Shown: positions 1 to 6,754, counted from the stretch's first letter. The stretch: DNA of 7,523 bases from Peptococcaceae bacterium (GCA_017532485.1 JAFXJE010000166.1:1-7523), one strand, 5' to 3'. Made by a program: numbers and translations. The notes: generated from the sequence alone by a model not told the origin.

Positions 1-197
1 ACAAATTTAGCAGCCCCAATTTGTGCTGTATCATTAATCAAACGACGGCTAAGCAACACTTCTGCAAAAGTAGTTGATACTGGAGTTTCACGCTTAAAAC
101 CAGTAGTGCCACTATTGGCAATATTATTACTGACTACGGTTAAATTGCGACTATCAGTTAACGCACTGGATACGGCTGTAAAATAACTTCTAAACAT
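1..197 (-). CDS. flgF: Flagellar basal-body rod protein, FlgF/FlgG family (5' part only)
   Basis: This is the N-terminal 65 residues of a flagellar rod/hook-type axial protein; the rest lies beyond the left edge. The product is exported through the flagellar type III system and forms part of the rod crossing the cell envelope. The translation begins MFRSYFTAVSSALTDSRN and contains VVSNNIANSGTTGFKRE. This is the family hallmark: an N-terminal amphipathic helix followed by the NNIAN..T.GFK motif shared by FlgB, FlgC, FlgE, FlgF and FlgG. A following FAEVLLSRR segment resembles the Bacillus FlhO (FlgF-like) protein, so I lean to FlgF over FlgG, but the distinction is not secure from this fragment. 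The ATG at 197 is preceded by a strong GAGGAGG eight bases upstream, inside the last codons of the sigma gene, whose stop is only 3 bases away. The two are therefore probably translationally coupled. The frame is open to the edge. Confidence 0.9.
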   Translation of the reverse strand, partial: MFRSYFTAVSSALTDSRNLTVVSNNIANSGTTGFKRETPVSTTFAEVLLSRRLINDTAQIGAAKF

Positions 198-200
198 AGA

Positions 201-983
201 CTATTCCTCCTCGGATAAATAGCTCATTAACTTCTTTTTCATTTTTCCAAGCGCAGCTGTATGCAGCTGACATACCCTAGACGAAGAAACATCAAGAATA
301 TAAGCAATTTCCTTAATTTTTAACTCTTCATAATAATATAAAGTTAAGATTAAACGTTCTTTTTCTGGTAATTCTTCCAAATACTGACTCAATACTGCCT
401 TCAATTCCTCGTCCTGCATCTCCTGTTCAGGCTCAGACTGTGGCTCAGGTCCCGACTCACGATAGCCTTTGGCACCATACAAGCCCTGCTCCAACAATTC
501 TTCATAAGAAAGCAGATTAAAGGTATAAATTTCTCCCAGAATTTTTTCTACTTCTTTTACGCTTATATTCAAATGTTTTGCCATTTCCTCGTTAGTTGGC
601 ATATGCCCCAACTTAACTGCCAATTCCTCCATAGCTTCACCAAACTGTTTGCCTTCATGTTTAGCTCGTTTAGGCACCCAGTCTTGTTTGCGCACATAAT
701 CAATAATAGCACCCTTTACTCTAAGCGAAGCATAGGATTCAAACTTTGTGTTATAGCTTGGATTATACTTTTCTACAGCTTCCATCAAAGCCAAACAGCC
801 TTGATTGAGCATATCAGAAGCTTCCGCATAATTTTCATAAGTACTACGCAAATTATAAACATAATACCGAACAATCGACATATATTCTATTGCCAGCTGA
901 TTACGCACATCAATATCACGCTTTTTCCAGTATTCCTGCCACAATTCCTGACGTATCAGCTCCGTTGTTTTGCTGTCCTGCAT
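201..983 (-). CDS. fliA: RNA polymerase sigma factor for flagellar operons (FliA/SigD/WhiG family)
   Basis: Alternative sigma-28-type factor that directs RNA polymerase to late flagellar, motility and chemotaxis promoters. In other bacteria it is held inactive by FlgM until the hook is complete; flgM is not in this window. Numbering from the ATG at 983 (260 residues, normal for the family): region 2 covers roughly 24-106 and ends in the family-typical FESYASLRVKGAIIDYVRKQ and DWVPKR. Region 3 is about 115-150 (MPTNEEMAKHLNISVKEVEK). Region 4 is about 200-255, with LPEKERLILTLYYYEEL followed by the helix-turn-helix KEIAYILDVSSSRVCQLH. The 3-4 linker (about 160-195) is unusually acidic and proline-rich. 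A GTG at 992 is in frame, but it would sit directly on the ribosome-binding sequence, whereas ATG 983 has AAGGTGA five bases upstream, so ATG is preferred. flhA ends 14 bases upstream and a rod gene follows after 3 bases. In Bacillus the orthologue is sigD, also at the distal end of the fla/che operon. Confidence 0.95.
   Translation of the reverse strand: MQDSKTTELIRQELWQEYWKKRDIDVRNQLAIEYMSIVRYYVYNLRSTYENYAEASDMLNQGCLALMEAVEKYNPSYNTKFESYASLRVKGAIIDYVRKQDWVPKRAKHEGKQFGEAMEELAVKLGHMPTNEEMAKHLNISVKEVEKILGEIYTFNLLSYEELLEQGLYGAKGYRESGPEPQSEPEQEMQDEELKAVLSQYLEELPEKERLILTLYYYEELKIKEIAYILDVSSSRVCQLHTAALGKMKKKLMSYLSEEE
206..212 (-). promoter_or_regulatory. Shine-Dalgarno site of the rod gene, inside the sigma gene
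   Basis: GAGGAGG lies 8 bases before the ATG at 197 and within the final codons of the sigma factor gene. It fixes the rod-gene start. Its placement means ribosomes finishing the sigma gene arrive directly at the next initiation site. Confidence 0.8.
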
Positions 984-988
984 AGCAC

Positions 989-997
989 TCACCTTCT
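989..997 (-). promoter_or_regulatory. Shine-Dalgarno site deciding the sigma-gene start
   Basis: AGAAGGTGA lies five bases before ATG 983. The in-frame GTG at 992 is part of this element itself and has no spacing from any upstream purine-rich core, so it is unlikely to be the start. Confidence 0.7.
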
Positions 998-3106
998 TTA
1001 TTTATTAGCTCTAGGCGGTGTTTTTTTACTCAAACTGACATTTCCCAAGGCTTGAATTTGTACGGTATTATCAATTTCATTAAAGGAGAGAACGGCAAGA
1101 TTAGGATAAAATTGCTCAGCTACTCTTTGAAAATACATCCGTACAATCGGTGATGTTAAAACCACCGGTATATTAACCGTATCTTTGATTGCATCAATTT
1201 GAGATATCAAACTATTCATCATATCTTGAATAATATTAGGGTCAAGCGATAAATAAGAAGATGTATCATTTTTATTGATGCTGCTCAAAATTATTTGCTC
1301 AATCGAAGCATCTAAGGTAATTACCTGTAAAATACCGTTTTCAGCAAATTTTCTGGTAATAGTTCTTTTCAGCTTTTGCCGAATGTACTCGGTTAAAATG
1401 TCTGTATCACGCACAGTAGGTGCATATTCGGCAATAGTTTCCAAAATGGACTCCATGTCCCTAATTGGTATAGCCTCTTTTAATAAATTGCACAACACCT
1501 TTTGTAAATTACTATGACTAATCATGTTTGGTACAACTTCCTCAACCAAACGACTATTAGTTTGTTTTACTGTCTCCAAAGTTGAATCTAAGTCTGCTCT
1601 GCTGAATAACTCGTGAGCATGAGCTTTAATCACTTCTGACAAATGAGTCAACATAACGGATAATGGGTCAATAACCGTATAACCGTAAATTTCCGCCATT
1701 TCCTTTTTATCCTCGGTAATCCATTTACTTGGAATACCATAGGCTGGCTCAATAGTATCAATCCCATCAATTTCGCGTTCAACATTACCAGGGTCTAAAG
1801 CTAAATAATAATCAACCAGCACTTCACCACGCGCTGCTTCCTCACCTTTAAATTTAATTACGTATTGGTTTGGATTGAGCTGACCGTTATCACGCAAACG
1901 CACCGACGGAATAACCATCCCCATATCTAATGCAAATTGACGTCTAAACATAACTACGCGGTCAATAAAGCTGCCGCCACTGCTTTCATCAACTAACGGA
2001 ATTAAGCTGTAGCCAAATTCCATTTCAATAGGTTCCACCGGCAATAAAGAATAAATATTATCAATATTGCGATAAAAATCTGTTTCACTTACTTCTGTAG
2101 GCTCCATATCTTCTGCTACATCAGCTCCGACACCTGCTACGGCTGCTTTGCCCTGCATGGTCATTAAGCGATAACCAAAGAATAAGAAAAATGCAGCTAA
2201 AACCAGCAGCTGAATTTTTGGCATCCCCGGAATGAAGCAGAAAATCAACATAACTGCACCAGCAATAATTAAGGCTGTTGGTTGATTTAAGAATTGACCT
2301 GTTACATCCATACTTAAGCTGTCTTGCGAAGCAGCACGAGTAACAATCATACCAGTCGCAATAGAAATCAACAAGGCTGGTATCTGAGATACTAAACCGT
2401 CACCAACGGTAGCAATAGAATAAATCTGCAAGACTTCACTAAAGCTGCCGCCATCCATAACCATACCAATAATCATACCACCGACGAAGTTAATCATGGT
2501 AATGATAATCGAAGCAATCGCGTCACCTTTAACCAACTTAGTTGCCCCATCCATTGCCCCGTAAAAATCAGCTTCTCGCTGAATATTTTCACGACGTTCT
2601 CTAGCTTGTGCTTCCGTAATTACCCCAGCACTTAAATCAGCATCAATTGCCATCTGTTTACCAGGCATCGCATCCAAAGTGAAACGTGCCGCTACTTCAG
2701 CTACACGTTCTGCCCCTTTGGTAATAACCAAAAATTGGACTAAAACGATAATTATAAAGATAACAAAACCAACTACGATATTTCCCTGTAAAACGAAGGT
2801 ACCAAAGGTTTCGATTACTGCCCCTGCAGAACCACCGTTACTTAAAATCCATCGTGTAGAAGATATATTCAACGATACACGCAATAATGTAGTTACCAGT
2901 AATAACGAAGGGAAGATGGAAAACTCCAAAGGTCCTTTTATATACATGGTAATCAACAAAATAATCAACGATATCGAAATATTAATCAGAAACATAAAGT
3001 CCAAGAAAAATGTTGGCAGTGGCACAATGATTAAACCAATAATCATAACGACAAAAACTGCCACAATATTATTGCTTATGAATCCTAATATTTTTTGTAA
3101 GCTCAT
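998..3106 (-). CDS. flhA: Flagellar biosynthesis protein FlhA (export gate, FHIPEP family)
   Basis: Largest component of the flagellar type III export gate. It couples proton flow to secretion and docks chaperone-substrate complexes through its cytoplasmic domain. From ATG 3106 the product is 702 residues, typical for FlhA. The N-terminal half holds about eight hydrophobic segments (roughly 9-57, 64-86, 106-130, 196-220, 236-257 and 275-315). A cytoplasmic loop carries the family signature DAMPGKQMAIDADLSAGVI (about 145-163). It also contains VKGDAIA, whose aspartate (about 195) corresponds to a conserved, functionally important residue in the family. The soluble C-terminal domain runs from about 330 to 702 and includes the conserved GYTVIDPLSVMLTHLSEVIK stretch (about 475-494) and IPVVLTSPIVRMYF (about 646). 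ATG 3115 is in frame but directly abuts the AAAGGA ribosome-binding site, while ATG 3106 is 9 bases from it. The gene follows flhB closely. No flhF follows it, unlike in many relatives. Confidence 0.97.
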   Translation of the reverse strand: MSLQKILGFISNNIVAVFVVMIIGLIIVPLPTFFLDFMFLINISISLIILLITMYIKGPLEFSIFPSLLLVTTLLRVSLNISSTRWILSNGGSAGAVIETFGTFVLQGNIVVGFVIFIIIVLVQFLVITKGAERVAEVAARFTLDAMPGKQMAIDADLSAGVITEAQARERRENIQREADFYGAMDGATKLVKGDAIASIIITMINFVGGMIIGMVMDGGSFSEVLQIYSIATVGDGLVSQIPALLISIATGMIVTRAASQDSLSMDVTGQFLNQPTALIIAGAVMLIFCFIPGMPKIQLLVLAAFFLFFGYRLMTMQGKAAVAGVGADVAEDMEPTEVSETDFYRNIDNIYSLLPVEPIEMEFGYSLIPLVDESSGGSFIDRVVMFRRQFALDMGMVIPSVRLRDNGQLNPNQYVIKFKGEEAARGEVLVDYYLALDPGNVEREIDGIDTIEPAYGIPSKWITEDKKEMAEIYGYTVIDPLSVMLTHLSEVIKAHAHELFSRADLDSTLETVKQTNSRLVEEVVPNMISHSNLQKVLCNLLKEAIPIRDMESILETIAEYAPTVRDTDILTEYIRQKLKRTITRKFAENGILQVITLDASIEQIILSSINKNDTSSYLSLDPNIIQDMMNSLISQIDAIKDTVNIPVVLTSPIVRMYFQRVAEQFYPNLAVLSFNEIDNTVQIQALGNVSLSKKTPPRANK

Positions 3107-3115
3107 TGCTTCCAT

Positions 3116-3121
3116 TCCTTT
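3116..3121 (-). promoter_or_regulatory. Shine-Dalgarno site deciding the flhA start
   Basis: AAAGGA, overlapping the flhB stop codon, is 9 bases from ATG 3106 but 0 bases from ATG 3115. It therefore favours the downstream ATG. It also suggests coupling of flhA translation to flhB termination. Confidence 0.65.
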
Positions 3122-4166
3122 ATTTCAGACTATATGCCCAAGCAATTACCTCGGCAACTGCTTCATAATAAATACGAGGAATTTCCTGACCAACTTCTAC
3201 CGTTGCATACAAGGCTCGGGCTAATTCAACTTTTTCGTAGGTTGGCACTTTATGTTCCTCTGCAATTTCAACAATTCGCATCGCAATCAAATCCTTACCT
3301 TTTGCGACAACCACTGGTGCTCGGTCTGACTCAGTGTATTGCAAAGCTACTGCGAAATGCGTAGGGTTTCTAACGATAACATCGGCTGCAGGAACTTTTT
3401 CCATCATCCGGCGCATAGCCATTTGCTGCTGCAACTGGCGACGTTTCCCTTTGATTTTAGGGTCACCTTCCATTTGCTTATATTCCTGCTTAACCTCATG
3501 CTTACTCATTCTTAATTTTTTATTATAATCATAACGCTGGTAGAAGTAGTCAATAACTGCAATTGCCAAGAAAGCCAAACCTACTTTCAAGACCAGCGAA
3601 ATCATATTGCTGCCGGTAAACATCATTGCCCCTGCTAAAGACATATCTAAAGTGTTTGCCAAACTATCTAAAACATCACGAATAACGAAATAGATAATTA
3701 CAACCATCACAATAATCTTCAGCAAGTTTTTCACCAGTGTCACCAACGAATTAACCGAAATAATTCGCTTAATGCCACTTAAAGGATTAAGCTTGGAAAA
3801 TTTCGGTTTTAAAGCCTCTGGTGCAAACAAAAATTGTGTCTGCAGGAGAGTTACGGCAATATTTGCCACTAATGAAATCAACAACAAAGGCAACACAATT
3901 AATAAACATTGCAAAAAAGCATCCCTTAAAATTGCCAAGCTGTCATTTACCGTCAAATATGTAAATTGACTTCCCAGCCCAATAAAATAATAAAGGCAGC
4001 CTTTCAAGCCTTCAAACATATAGGGCATAAGAAAATATAAACCGTAAAAACAAACGAAAATAGAAATAGCTACTGTAATATCTCTGCTTTGAAAAATATT
4101 ACCTTTTTTTCTTTCATCTCGTTTCTTCTTCGGGGTGGCCTCTTCTGTTTTATCTTCATCAGCCAT
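3120..4166 (-). CDS. flhB: Flagellar biosynthesis protein FlhB (export substrate-specificity switch)
   Basis: Inner-membrane export protein that self-cleaves and switches the apparatus from rod/hook to filament substrates once the hook reaches length. From ATG 4166 the product is 348 residues, the usual size. The N-terminus has the family-typical charged stretch DKTEEATPKKKRDERKKGN (about 6-24). Four hydrophobic segments follow (roughly 30-50, 83-109, 141-163 and 183-207), then a basic cytoplasmic linker with EVKQEYKQMEGDPKIKGKRR (about 224-243). The autocleavage motif NPTH is at about 267-270 (VRNPTHFAVAL), with cleavage expected between Asn and Pro. The C-terminal part ends with VELARALYATVEVGQEIP (about 313-330) and a short tail, like other FlhBs. 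An in-frame GTG at 4175 is disfavoured because it lies inside the AAGGGGGTG ribosome-binding sequence. fliR ends 15 bases upstream. Confidence 0.97.
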   Translation of the reverse strand: MADEDKTEEATPKKKRDERKKGNIFQSRDITVAISIFVCFYGLYFLMPYMFEGLKGCLYYFIGLGSQFTYLTVNDSLAILRDAFLQCLLIVLPLLLISLVANIAVTLLQTQFLFAPEALKPKFSKLNPLSGIKRIISVNSLVTLVKNLLKIIVMVVIIYFVIRDVLDSLANTLDMSLAGAMMFTGSNMISLVLKVGLAFLAIAVIDYFYQRYDYNKKLRMSKHEVKQEYKQMEGDPKIKGKRRQLQQQMAMRRMMEKVPAADVIVRNPTHFAVALQYTESDRAPVVVAKGKDLIAMRIVEIAEEHKVPTYEKVELARALYATVEVGQEIPRIYYEAVAEVIAWAYSLK

Positions 4167-4172
4167 TATGCC

Positions 4173-4181
4173 CACCCCCTT
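4173..4181 (-). promoter_or_regulatory. Shine-Dalgarno site deciding the flhB start
   Basis: AAGGGGGTG ends 6 bases before ATG 4166, a good initiation geometry. The in-frame GTG at 4175 is built from this same element and would have no spacing. Confidence 0.65.
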
Positions 4182-4955
4182 TTAGATAAAAAACATTGCC
4201 AAGCCAGCAGAAATATTACCAAAAAGAATATCCATCAATTTTTGAACATAATCTGCGTAATTCGGTACCATGGCAAAAATAATGAAAAAACCTATAATCA
4301 ATTTCAACTGAATGTTCAAAACAAAAACATTGATTTGGGGAATAGCTTTCATCAAAATGCCTACTGCTACTTCCGTAATCAACTGAATAGAAACAACAGG
4401 TATTGCCAGCTTTACAGCCAAGGTCAATATTGCCCCGAAAAATTCGACACAATAAATTGCCAACTGACTATTTAAGACTACCTGTCCTACTGGTACTACA
4501 GCATATGATTGAATCATCAATTGAATTAAGGTCAAATGACCATCAACGGCAAAAAAACAGAGCATGAACAACAGATTGTAAATAGTCCCTACTAAAGACA
4601 TGTTTACATTACTGGAAGAGTCATACATTTGAGCCATAGATAAACCCAACTGCATATCAATTAATTCACCGCCGACAGAAAAAACTGTCAATATACAGTA
4701 CACCAAATAACCTAAAAAATAACCTACCAAAAGTTCCAATAACAAGGCGGTCACTGTTCCTACTACCGTTTGGTAATAAACTTGACCCACCGGAACATAT
4801 TCAAAAACTAAAAAAGTTAAAATCATGACCAAACCGATACGATAAACAATCGGAATGTTATTTCTCCCCACTAACGGATTAAATAAAACCATCCCCATCA
4901 TTCGCATCATCACAAAAATAACTGTATATAATTCAAATAATAATGTCTGTTCCAT
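4182..4955 (-). CDS. fliR: Flagellar biosynthesis protein FliR (export gate)
   Basis: Integral membrane subunit that assembles with FliP and FliQ into the helical export-gate complex at the centre of the basal body. The product is 257 residues, the family norm, and strongly hydrophobic throughout with about six membrane segments. Diagnostic stretches are FNPLVGRNNIPIVYRIGLVM (about 25-44), GGELIDMQLGLSMAQMYD (about 95-112, the conserved D-Q-G-S-A pattern of FliR/SpaR/YscT), and VAVGILMKAIPQINVFVLNI (about 196-215). The start at ATG 4955 has a modest GGGTGG seven bases upstream. It lies 22 bases after the fliQ stop. If the fliQ frameshift is real, ribosomes would stop about 155 bases before this start, which could reduce fliR translation if the genes are coupled. 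No internal defect is seen. The flagellar neighbours favour FliR over its virulence-secretion homologues. Confidence 0.97.
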   Translation of the reverse strand: MEQTLLFELYTVIFVMMRMMGMVLFNPLVGRNNIPIVYRIGLVMILTFLVFEYVPVGQVYYQTVVGTVTALLLELLVGYFLGYLVYCILTVFSVGGELIDMQLGLSMAQMYDSSSNVNMSLVGTIYNLLFMLCFFAVDGHLTLIQLMIQSYAVVPVGQVVLNSQLAIYCVEFFGAILTLAVKLAIPVVSIQLITEVAVGILMKAIPQINVFVLNIQLKLIIGFFIIFAMVPNYADYVQKLMDILFGNISAGLAMFFI

Positions 4956-4977
4956 AAAATATCCACCCAGTTACAGG

Positions 4978-5242
4978 TTATATGGTACCCGTAGACATAT
5001 ATTCAAATATACGGAAAGTAAATTCCATTAAAGTTTCCATCATCCAACCACCACATAATAAAAGGACTATCCCAATAGCAAACAACTTCGGCACAAAGGT
5101 CATAGTCTGTTCATTTACTTGAGTAGCTGCCTGTACAATAGCAATTATCAAACCTACTACTAAACTGACTAACTACAGGCAAAGCCAGTTTAAATGTAGT
5201 CATCGCTACATCACGAAATACTACTGTTAAATCTAAACTCAT
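4978..5242 (-). pseudogene. fliQ: Flagellar biosynthesis protein FliQ, interrupted by a frameshift
   Basis: FliQ is a small two-helix membrane protein of the export gate, present in several copies around FliP/FliR. The first part from ATG 5242 reads MSLDLTVVFRDVAMTTFKLA then LPVV in one frame. The remainder, LVVGLIIAIVQAATQ then VNEQTMTFVPK and a GGWMMETLMEFTF segment ending in STGTI, is in another frame and stops at TAA 4978. The QAATQVNEQTMTFVPK motif (5086-5133) is the FliQ signature. Reading straight on from the start gives 43 residues, ending at a TGA at 5111-5113. Restoring two bases near 5171-5175 yields ...LPVVLVSLVVGLI... and 88 residues, matching the usual length of about 89. AGAGGGGA (5249-5256) supports ATG 5242 over ATG 5248. 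The gene sits in its standard place between fliP and fliR. Whether this is a real mutation or a sequence error cannot be told from this window. Confidence 0.9.
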
Positions 5243-5248
5243 GCTCAT

Positions 5249-5256
5249 TCCCCTCT
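5249..5256 (-). promoter_or_regulatory. Shine-Dalgarno site of fliQ
   Basis: AGAGGGGA gives 7-base spacing from its GGGG core to ATG 5242, but leaves almost none to the in-frame ATG 5248. It therefore selects the downstream start. Its integrity shows that fliQ's initiation region is undamaged. Confidence 0.6.
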
Positions 5257-5257
5257 A

Positions 5258-6031
5258 CTAGACAAAACCTCGCACCAAAGTCGTCACAATCAAGTTCCAA
5301 CCATCAACCAATACAAACAACAACAATTTGAAAGGCATAGAAATCATAGCCGGTGGCAGCATCATCATCCCCATCGACATCAAAGCACTAGCTACAACCA
5401 TGTCAATAATAATAAACGGCAAATAGAGCAAAAAGCCCATCAAAAATGCCTGTTTCAATTCACTAGTCATAAATGCCGGTACTATTACCGATAATCCTAA
5501 ATCTTTCAAATCCTCCATGGTATAGTCAGCAGGCAAAGTTTCATTTTTCATCTGTAAAAACAAATTCAAATTATTCGGTTTAATTTGTTTCAACATAAAC
5601 TCTTTCAAAGGGTCTTGAGCATTATCTATTGCTTCACTCGCAGATATTTCACCTGCTTCATAAGGAATAAAAGCTTCTTGATAAATGGTATCTAAAGTCG
5701 GCTGCATAATAAACAAAGTTAAAAACAATGCTATACCAATCAATACCTGATTAGGTGGTGACTGCTGCAGCCCCATCGAAGTTCTTAAAAATCCCAGCAC
5801 AATGATAATGCGAGTAAAGCTGGTCATCATAATCAACATTGACGGCAACAGCATAATCAGGGAAAGCATAAACAGAATTTCTAAGGTATCCGTTTCGCCC
5901 CCTAAAATGCTTTCTACCAAGTCAGCCGGTGCTGCCCAAGAAATTTCAGGACTAATGAAAAAGACAGAAGCAGTTAACAATGCAATTAAAGTATATCTTG
6001 ACCAAAATGTTCTGCTTCGCATATTTTTCAT
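5258..6031 (-). CDS. fliP: Flagellar biosynthesis protein FliP (export gate)
   Basis: Core pore-forming subunit of the flagellar export gate; in characterised systems five FliP copies assemble with FliQ and FliR. The product is 257 residues, as expected. It starts with a cleavable-type signal peptide, a known feature of FliP: basic residues, a hydrophobic core at about 13-26, and a likely cleavage region around SWAAPAD (31-37). The first family signature is PSMLIMMTSFTRIIIVLGFL (63-82), followed by GIALFLTLFIMQP (99-111). The second is LLYLPFIIIDMVVASALMSM (201-220), leading into MMMLPPAMISMPFKLLLFVL (222-241) and DGWNL. Four membrane segments besides the signal are visible. ATG 6031 overlaps the fliO stop in an ATGA arrangement. 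AAGGAGG (6035-6041) is only 3 bases away, so the in-frame ATG 6022, at 12 bases, is a possible alternative. Confidence 0.97.
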   Translation of the reverse strand: MKNMRSRTFWSRYTLIALLTASVFFISPEISWAAPADLVESILGGETDTLEILFMLSLIMLLPSMLIMMTSFTRIIIVLGFLRTSMGLQQSPPNQVLIGIALFLTLFIMQPTLDTIYQEAFIPYEAGEISASEAIDNAQDPLKEFMLKQIKPNNLNLFLQMKNETLPADYTMEDLKDLGLSVIVPAFMTSELKQAFLMGFLLYLPFIIIDMVVASALMSMGMMMLPPAMISMPFKLLLFVLVDGWNLIVTTLVRGFV

Positions 6032-6351
6032 TCTCCTCCTTTTTTATATTTCTGCAGCATTTGTTGAAAATTCACTTCCGACTTAACTTCTTCAATGAAA
6101 ATCGGCTCTGCCAGTTTATCTAATACTGTTATATTTTGCTCACTGCAACCAAGCAAATATTGCTGTTCATTAACTTGAACCAACAATATTTGCTTATTCC
6201 CACCAATTGGTGTCCGTTCTAAAACACGAATATTCTGCCCAGATTTCACTTGGTGCTGCATACTGGGCAAACGACGACATAGCCAATAGGTAAAATAAAT
6301 TATCCCTAAAACTATTGCCAGTGAAACAAGCATAGTCAATATTTCTTTCAA
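6028..6351 (-). CDS. fliO: Flagellar biosynthesis protein FliO
   Basis: Small membrane protein that helps FliP assemble into the export-gate ring (known from the enteric system; called FliZ in Bacillus). The product is 107 residues with one N-terminal membrane helix (about 6-24) followed by a cytoplasmic domain. That domain carries the recognisable FliO pattern IRVLERTPIGGNKQILLVQV (about 41-60) and YLLGCSEQNITVLDKL (about 65-80), and the tail is basic. The start is a TTG at 6351, supported by AGAAGGGG five bases upstream. The first in-frame ATG at 6333 would remove six residues just before the membrane helix and has no clear ribosome-binding site. The gene begins 18 bases after the cheY stop. 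Its TGA overlaps the fliP ATG, consistent with coupled translation. FliO diverges quickly in sequence, so position between cheY and fliP is an important part of this call. Confidence 0.9.
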   Translation of the reverse strand: MKEILTMLVSLAIVLGIIYFTYWLCRRLPSMQHQVKSGQNIRVLERTPIGGNKQILLVQVNEQQYLLGCSEQNITVLDKLAEPIFIEEVKSEVNFQQMLQKYKKGGE

Positions 6352-6356
6352 AATAA

Positions 6357-6364
6357 CCCCTTCT
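6357..6364 (-). promoter_or_regulatory. Shine-Dalgarno site supporting a TTG start for fliO
   Basis: AGAAGGGG ends 5 bases before TTG 6351. No comparable purine-rich element precedes the in-frame ATG at 6333. This is why the rarer TTG start is accepted. Confidence 0.6.
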
Positions 6365-6369
6365 CCGGT

Positions 6370-6732
6370 TTATTTGCCTAAAATATCATTTACGGTTTTG
6401 ATAATTCTTTCAGGTTTAAATGGTTTTACGATAAAGTCTTTCGCACCTAATTTGATTGCTTCTACTACCATTGCTTCTTGACCCATAGCAGAGCACATTA
6501 CAACATTAGCAGATGGGTCACTTGCTTTGATTTCTCTTAAAGCTTGAATACCATCTTTGTTAGGCATAGTAATATCCATAATTACTAAATCAGGTCTGCT
6601 AGCTGCATATTTTTCTACAGCTTCTGCACCGTCACAAGCTTCTTCTACTTCGCCTGCACCATTTTTTACTAAAGTATCTTTAATCATCATTCTCATAAAC
6701 GCAGCATCATCAACAATTAAAATTTTAGCCAT
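6370..6732 (-). CDS. cheY: Chemotaxis response regulator CheY
   Basis: Stand-alone receiver domain that is phosphorylated by CheA and binds the flagellar switch to bias rotation. The product is 120 residues, exactly one receiver domain with no output domain. Acidic-pocket residues D8 and D9 lie in ILIVDDAAFMR. The phospho-acceptor is D53 in LVIMDITMPNKDG. S81 (MCSAMGQ) takes the place of the conserved Thr/Ser, and K103 is in DFIVKPFKPE. All catalytic positions are therefore intact. ATG 6732 has AAGAGGTG seven bases upstream. Placement directly after fliY and before fliO is the Bacillus/Clostridia arrangement and supports CheY over another receiver protein. Its direct neighbour FliY belongs to the switch/phosphatase family that binds or dephosphorylates CheY-P in Bacillus. 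No sign of damage is seen. Confidence 0.96.
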   Translation of the reverse strand: MAKILIVDDAAFMRMMIKDTLVKNGAGEVEEACDGAEAVEKYAASRPDLVIMDITMPNKDGIQALREIKASDPSANVVMCSAMGQEAMVVEAIKLGAKDFIVKPFKPERIIKTVNDILGK

Positions 6733-6754
6733 TGTTATACACCTCTTAAATTAT

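Noticed and set aside
573..1055. 160-codon plus-strand open frame antisense to the sigma gene
   Set aside because: The conserved sigma-factor protein is encoded on the other strand. The predicted product is a low-complexity His/Phe/Ile-rich sequence expected from antisense reading.
2679..3224. 181-codon open frame on the plus strand across the flhA 5' end and flhB 3' end
   Set aside because: It lies antisense to two clear, conserved genes. Its lysine/threonine/isoleucine-rich product resembles no known protein, it crosses a gene boundary, and it has no convincing ribosome-binding site. It is a shadow frame.
4216..4452. 78-codon minus-strand open frame inside fliR in another frame
   Set aside because: Fully inside the conserved fliR coding region, Cys/Ser/Tyr-rich, with no family resemblance. 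Same-strand shadow.
4089..4475. 128-codon plus-strand open frame spanning the flhB/fliR junction
   Set aside because: Antisense to two conserved genes. The Asn/Gln/Tyr-rich product without domain character is typical of a shadow frame.
5155..5176. Programmed ribosomal frameshifting as an explanation for fliQ
   Set aside because: No classic slippery heptamer, in-frame stop at the shift point or strong downstream stem is visible. The length and residue comparison favours two missing bases over a clean +1 skip. FliQ is not known to be made by recoding.
4182..6031. A virulence-type (injectisome) secretion system instead of a flagellar one
   Set aside because: FliP/Q/R, FlhB and FlhA have injectisome homologues, but fliO, cheY, fliY, the flagellar sigma factor and a rod gene in the same operon make the flagellar assignment clear.
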